Assembly: GCF_014203045.1 (NCBI RefSeq)
Contig: NZ_JACHIF010000004.1
Location: 104,943 to 168,942 of the forward strand
Reading direction: 5' to 3'
DNA from: Prosthecobacter dejongeii
GTDB lineage: Bacteria > Verrucomicrobiota > Verrucomicrobiia > Verrucomicrobiales > Verrucomicrobiaceae
DNA: 64,000 nucleotides
The position numbers and the translations under genes are program-made. Below are positions 61,952 through 64,000 of this stretch, piece by piece. Below the pieces are notes generated by a model that was given only the letters and a program-made list of their open reading frames with translations, ran no database searches and was not told the DNA's origin. Numbering within the stretch: position 1 is the stretch's first letter; each line of letters opens with the position of its first letter.

Positions 61952-64000
61952 ATGAAGAAGTTTTTTTCACTCCTTGGAACCTGCCTGCTGCTGATCGGTA
62001 GCAGCCAAGGTGCGTCGCTGACGATCTCTAACTACAATCCGGCTGGTAACGGCAACCATGGGATTGCTGACTTGGCAGGTACCCGCTTGGCTGGAAATGC
62101 AGGCCGTGGCGTGATCGGGAGAATGAATGGACTTTCTGAGATTGAAGTCGCCAACAAAGCGACCGCTGGAGATATCGCAGGGCTCAATGCCGCATTCCAA
62201 CCTTTTGGCGGAGATTTTGCTCTCGATAGCTTGGGAGTGGCTGGAGCTTTTGAAGCGGAGTTGAATTTCGATACCCGGAACTCTGTGCGCCCAGGTTATG
62301 GCGGCAGTCCGATCTATTTTTGGTCCTACAAAGGCACCTCCCGTATCAATGCCACCGAATATCTCCTGATTCGGTTAGGTTCGCTATTCCCGGTAGATTC
62401 AGAAACGCTACCGCCTACGGTTTTGGAAGTGGCGGTGAATCCCGTCGGCGTTTCCACCATTCTCGCGGGTACCGCAGGTCCTGGTTCTTATGATTATGGC
62501 CAGGGCAGCGGCCCTCTGGCGCTGTATCAGATGATTTCTACCTCCACGTCTTCCAACGTGGCCCCCATCGCCAACAATGGCGTGCTTGCTGCCTATTCCG
62601 GCGTGCCGAAAAACGGCCTCCTCACCGCCTCCGATGCCAATAATGACGTGCTGACCTTTACCAAGGTTACCGATCCGACCAAGGGCGTCGTCGAGGTCCT
62701 CGGTAACGGCAACTTCACCTACACTGCCAATGTCGGTCAGCTAGGTGCAGACAGCTTTACTTTCGTGGCCAATGACGGCACAGCGAACTCCGCCCCGGCT
62801 ACCATCAACATCACGATTACCGAGCCACCGCCAAACGAGGCCCCTATTGCTATCCCGACGGAGATCTACGGCCGCGCAGGCGAGATCATCGCCGGAGTGC
62901 TTGAAGGGACCGATGGCGACGATGACACGCTCACTTTTTCTGTGGTGGATCAGCCCGCCTCCGGGGTCATCACTGCTTTCACAAGTGATGGCCGCTTCAC
63001 CTATCGTCCAAATGTAGGCTTCATCGGCACTGATTCTTTCACCTTCAAGGTCAACGATGGGACCGTTGATTCAGCTACTGCCACCGTGCAGATCGTGATT
63101 GAGCAAGACATTCCGGCTTGGGTTTGGCTGGATGGTGACAACCTGCCTAAACAGCGCGGTATATACGGCTCCGTGGGTGTAGCTGCGGCTGCCAACAAAC
63201 CCGGTGCCAGAACCGAAGCTGCCAGCGTCAGCAGTTCCGGCGGCATTTCCTATCACTTCGGTGGCCTGGGTTACGGTGAAGGCACCAAGACCGGCGTCCT
63301 CAATGATCTCTGGAAGTACGACTCTGCCTCGGGCGAGTGGACTTGGATAAGTGGTAGTAAAGACGTCAATGCCCTGGGCACCTACGGCAACAAAGGCGAA
63401 GCATCTGAAACCAATGCCCCCCCAGCCCGCAGCGGTGCCCTCATGTGGCAGGACAATGACGGCTTTCTCTGGGTCTTCGGTGGTACCAATGCCACCAAGG
63501 GCCTCCTCAATGATCTCTGGAAGTATGACCTGAATGAAAACGAGTGGACTTGGGTCGGCGGAGCCAATACTGCCAACGCCACCGGCACCTACGGCAGCCT
63601 CGGTCAGCCAGATGCTTTGAATACTCCCGGGGCACGTGTAAACGCTGTCTCCTGGAAGGATGCCTCTGGCCGCCTCTTCCTTTTCGGCGGTCGTGGACTT
63701 CCCGCCACTGGCACCAAAGCGGGGCTCCTTAATGACCTTTGGGTCTTTGACATTGCTCTCGGCCAGTGGACTTGGCTGAGCGGCAGCAATGGCCTCGATG
63801 CCATCGGCGTGTATGGTTCTTCAGGCATTGCATCTGTAGGCAATGTTCCCGGGGGCCGCTCCGGCGCAGTCGCCTGGGTAGGCAACAGTGGTAACCTTTG
63901 GCTCTTCGGGGGCAATGGCCGTGGCAATGCCGCCAAGCTGGGCAATCTGAACGACCTCTGGCAGTTCGACTTTATCTCCAATGAATGGACCTGGATCTCA
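61952..64000 (+). CDS. Secreted cadherin-like/kelch-repeat protein, truncated at the window edge
   Basis: The frame is open from ATG 61952 to the last base (683 codons, no stop). Signal peptide (FFSLLGTCLLLIGSSQG), then a domain of about 190 residues of unknown type. Two cadherin-like/Ig repeats follow, seen as FTYTANVGQLGADSFTFVAN and FTYRPNVGFIGTDSFTFKVN. Kelch-like repeats start near 63120, with the motif NDLWKYD-x6-EWTW at 63302, 63509, 63731 and 63950, and LFGG blades between. It is a cell-surface or secreted adhesion-type beta protein. The C-terminus, and so any anchor or sorting signal, is outside the window. Confidence 0.85.
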   Translation, partial: MKKFFSLLGTCLLLIGSSQGASLTISNYNPAGNGNHGIADLAGTRLAGNAGRGVIGRMNGLSEIEVANKATAGDIAGLNAAFQPFGGDFALDSLGVAGAFEAELNFDTRNSVRPGYGGSPIYFWSYKGTSRINATEYLLIRLGSLFPVDSETLPPTVLEVAVNPVGVSTILAGTAGPGSYDYGQGSGPLALYQMISTSTSSNVAPIANNGVLAAYSGVPKNGLLTASDANNDVLTFTKVTDPTKGVVEVLGNGNFTYTANVGQLGADSFTFVANDGTANSAPATINITITEPPPNEAPIAIPTEIYGRAGEIIAGVLEGTDGDDDTLTFSVVDQPASGVITAFTSDGRFTYRPNVGFIGTDSFTFKVNDGTVDSATATVQIVIEQDIPAWVWLDGDNLPKQRGIYGSVGVAAAANKPGARTEAASVSSSGGISYHFGGLGYGEGTKTGVLNDLWKYDSASGEWTWISGSKDVNALGTYGNKGEASETNAPPARSGALMWQDNDGFLWVFGGTNATKGLLNDLWKYDLNENEWTWVGGANTANATGTYGSLGQPDALNTPGARVNAVSWKDASGRLFLFGGRGLPATGTKAGLLNDLWVFDIALGQWTWLSGSNGLDAIGVYGSSGIASVGNVPGGRSGAVAWVGNSGNLWLFGGNGRGNAAKLGNLNDLWQFDFISNEWTWIS
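63120..64000 (+). repeat. Kelch-type coding repeats, 69-74 residues each
   Basis: AAT/AAC-GA(T/C)-CT(C/T)-TGG motifs start at 63302, 63509, 63731 and 63950, so spacing is 207, 222 and 219 bp. DNA conservation is high at the motif and low between, consistent with old duplications of a beta-propeller blade. Confidence 0.85.

Overview
This window is a 64 kb piece of a moderately GC-rich bacterial chromosome, densely packed with genes and free of rRNA, tRNA, insertion sequences, phage genes or CRISPR arrays that I can see. It looks like a Gram-negative of the Verrucomicrobiota, probably near Prosthecobacter or Verrucomicrobium. That assignment is inference. It rests on a complete Tol-Pal operon, menaquinone genes, many secreted hydrolases and beta-propellers, a ThuA plus TIM-barrel isomerase pair, a protein resembling the TIGR02597 family beside a kelch-repeat surface protein, and gene starts that mostly lack a Shine-Dalgarno sequence.

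Layout. 1-2.4 kb: a truncated coiled-coil repeat protein (minus) divergent from a tannase-family esterase. 2.4-9.3 kb: altronate dehydratase, a rhomboid that has lost most active-site residues, menB, a PfkB sugar kinase, and an envelope pair (BON/OmpA protein plus a membrane-anchored helix-hairpin-helix protein). 9.4-14 kb: a TPR-AAA+ ATPase divergent from menA-menC-menE. 14.1-17.9 kb: tolQ-tolR-tolA-tolB-pal, with a probable promoter and a hairpin terminator. 17.9-24.3 kb: smc, a periplasmic thioredoxin and an ABC exporter, all minus. 24.5-29.6 kb: an FAD oxidoreductase, a DegP protease, a divergent ClpS and an EF-hand esterase. 29.6-34.4 kb: ThuA protein, sugar isomerase, an orphan lipoprotein, an SPFH-HTH fusion and an alpha/beta hydrolase. 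34.7-42.4 kb: an AddA-like helicase-nuclease without an adjacent partner, an overlapping three-gene cluster of uncharacterised secreted proteins, and a PQQ-type beta-propeller. 42.4-45 kb: a PH-domain membrane protein and sufS-sufU. 45-51 kb: a tripartite RND efflux operon headed by a PadR regulator. 51-56.2 kb: a large secreted esterase, carA, a PlsC-type acyltransferase and cdsA. 56.3-60.6 kb: moxR, a DUF58 gene and a BatA-like gene. 60.9-64 kb: two secreted proteins, the second running off the right edge.

How the genes work together. MenB, MenA, MenC and MenE cover four steps of classical menaquinone synthesis, split over two loci; menF, menD and menH are not in the window. Tol-Pal, OmpA, DegP, SMC and CdsA/PlsC are core envelope and chromosome functions. 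The hydrolases, altronate dehydratase, sugar kinase and isomerase fit a life on plant or algal polymers. The parts that look least described are the secreted three-gene cluster at 37.9-41.0 kb (shared coiled coil plus beta-sandwich architecture, one member with a possible degenerate nuclease fold), the pseudo-rhomboid, the SPFH-HTH fusion, the divergent ClpS and the stand-alone AddA.
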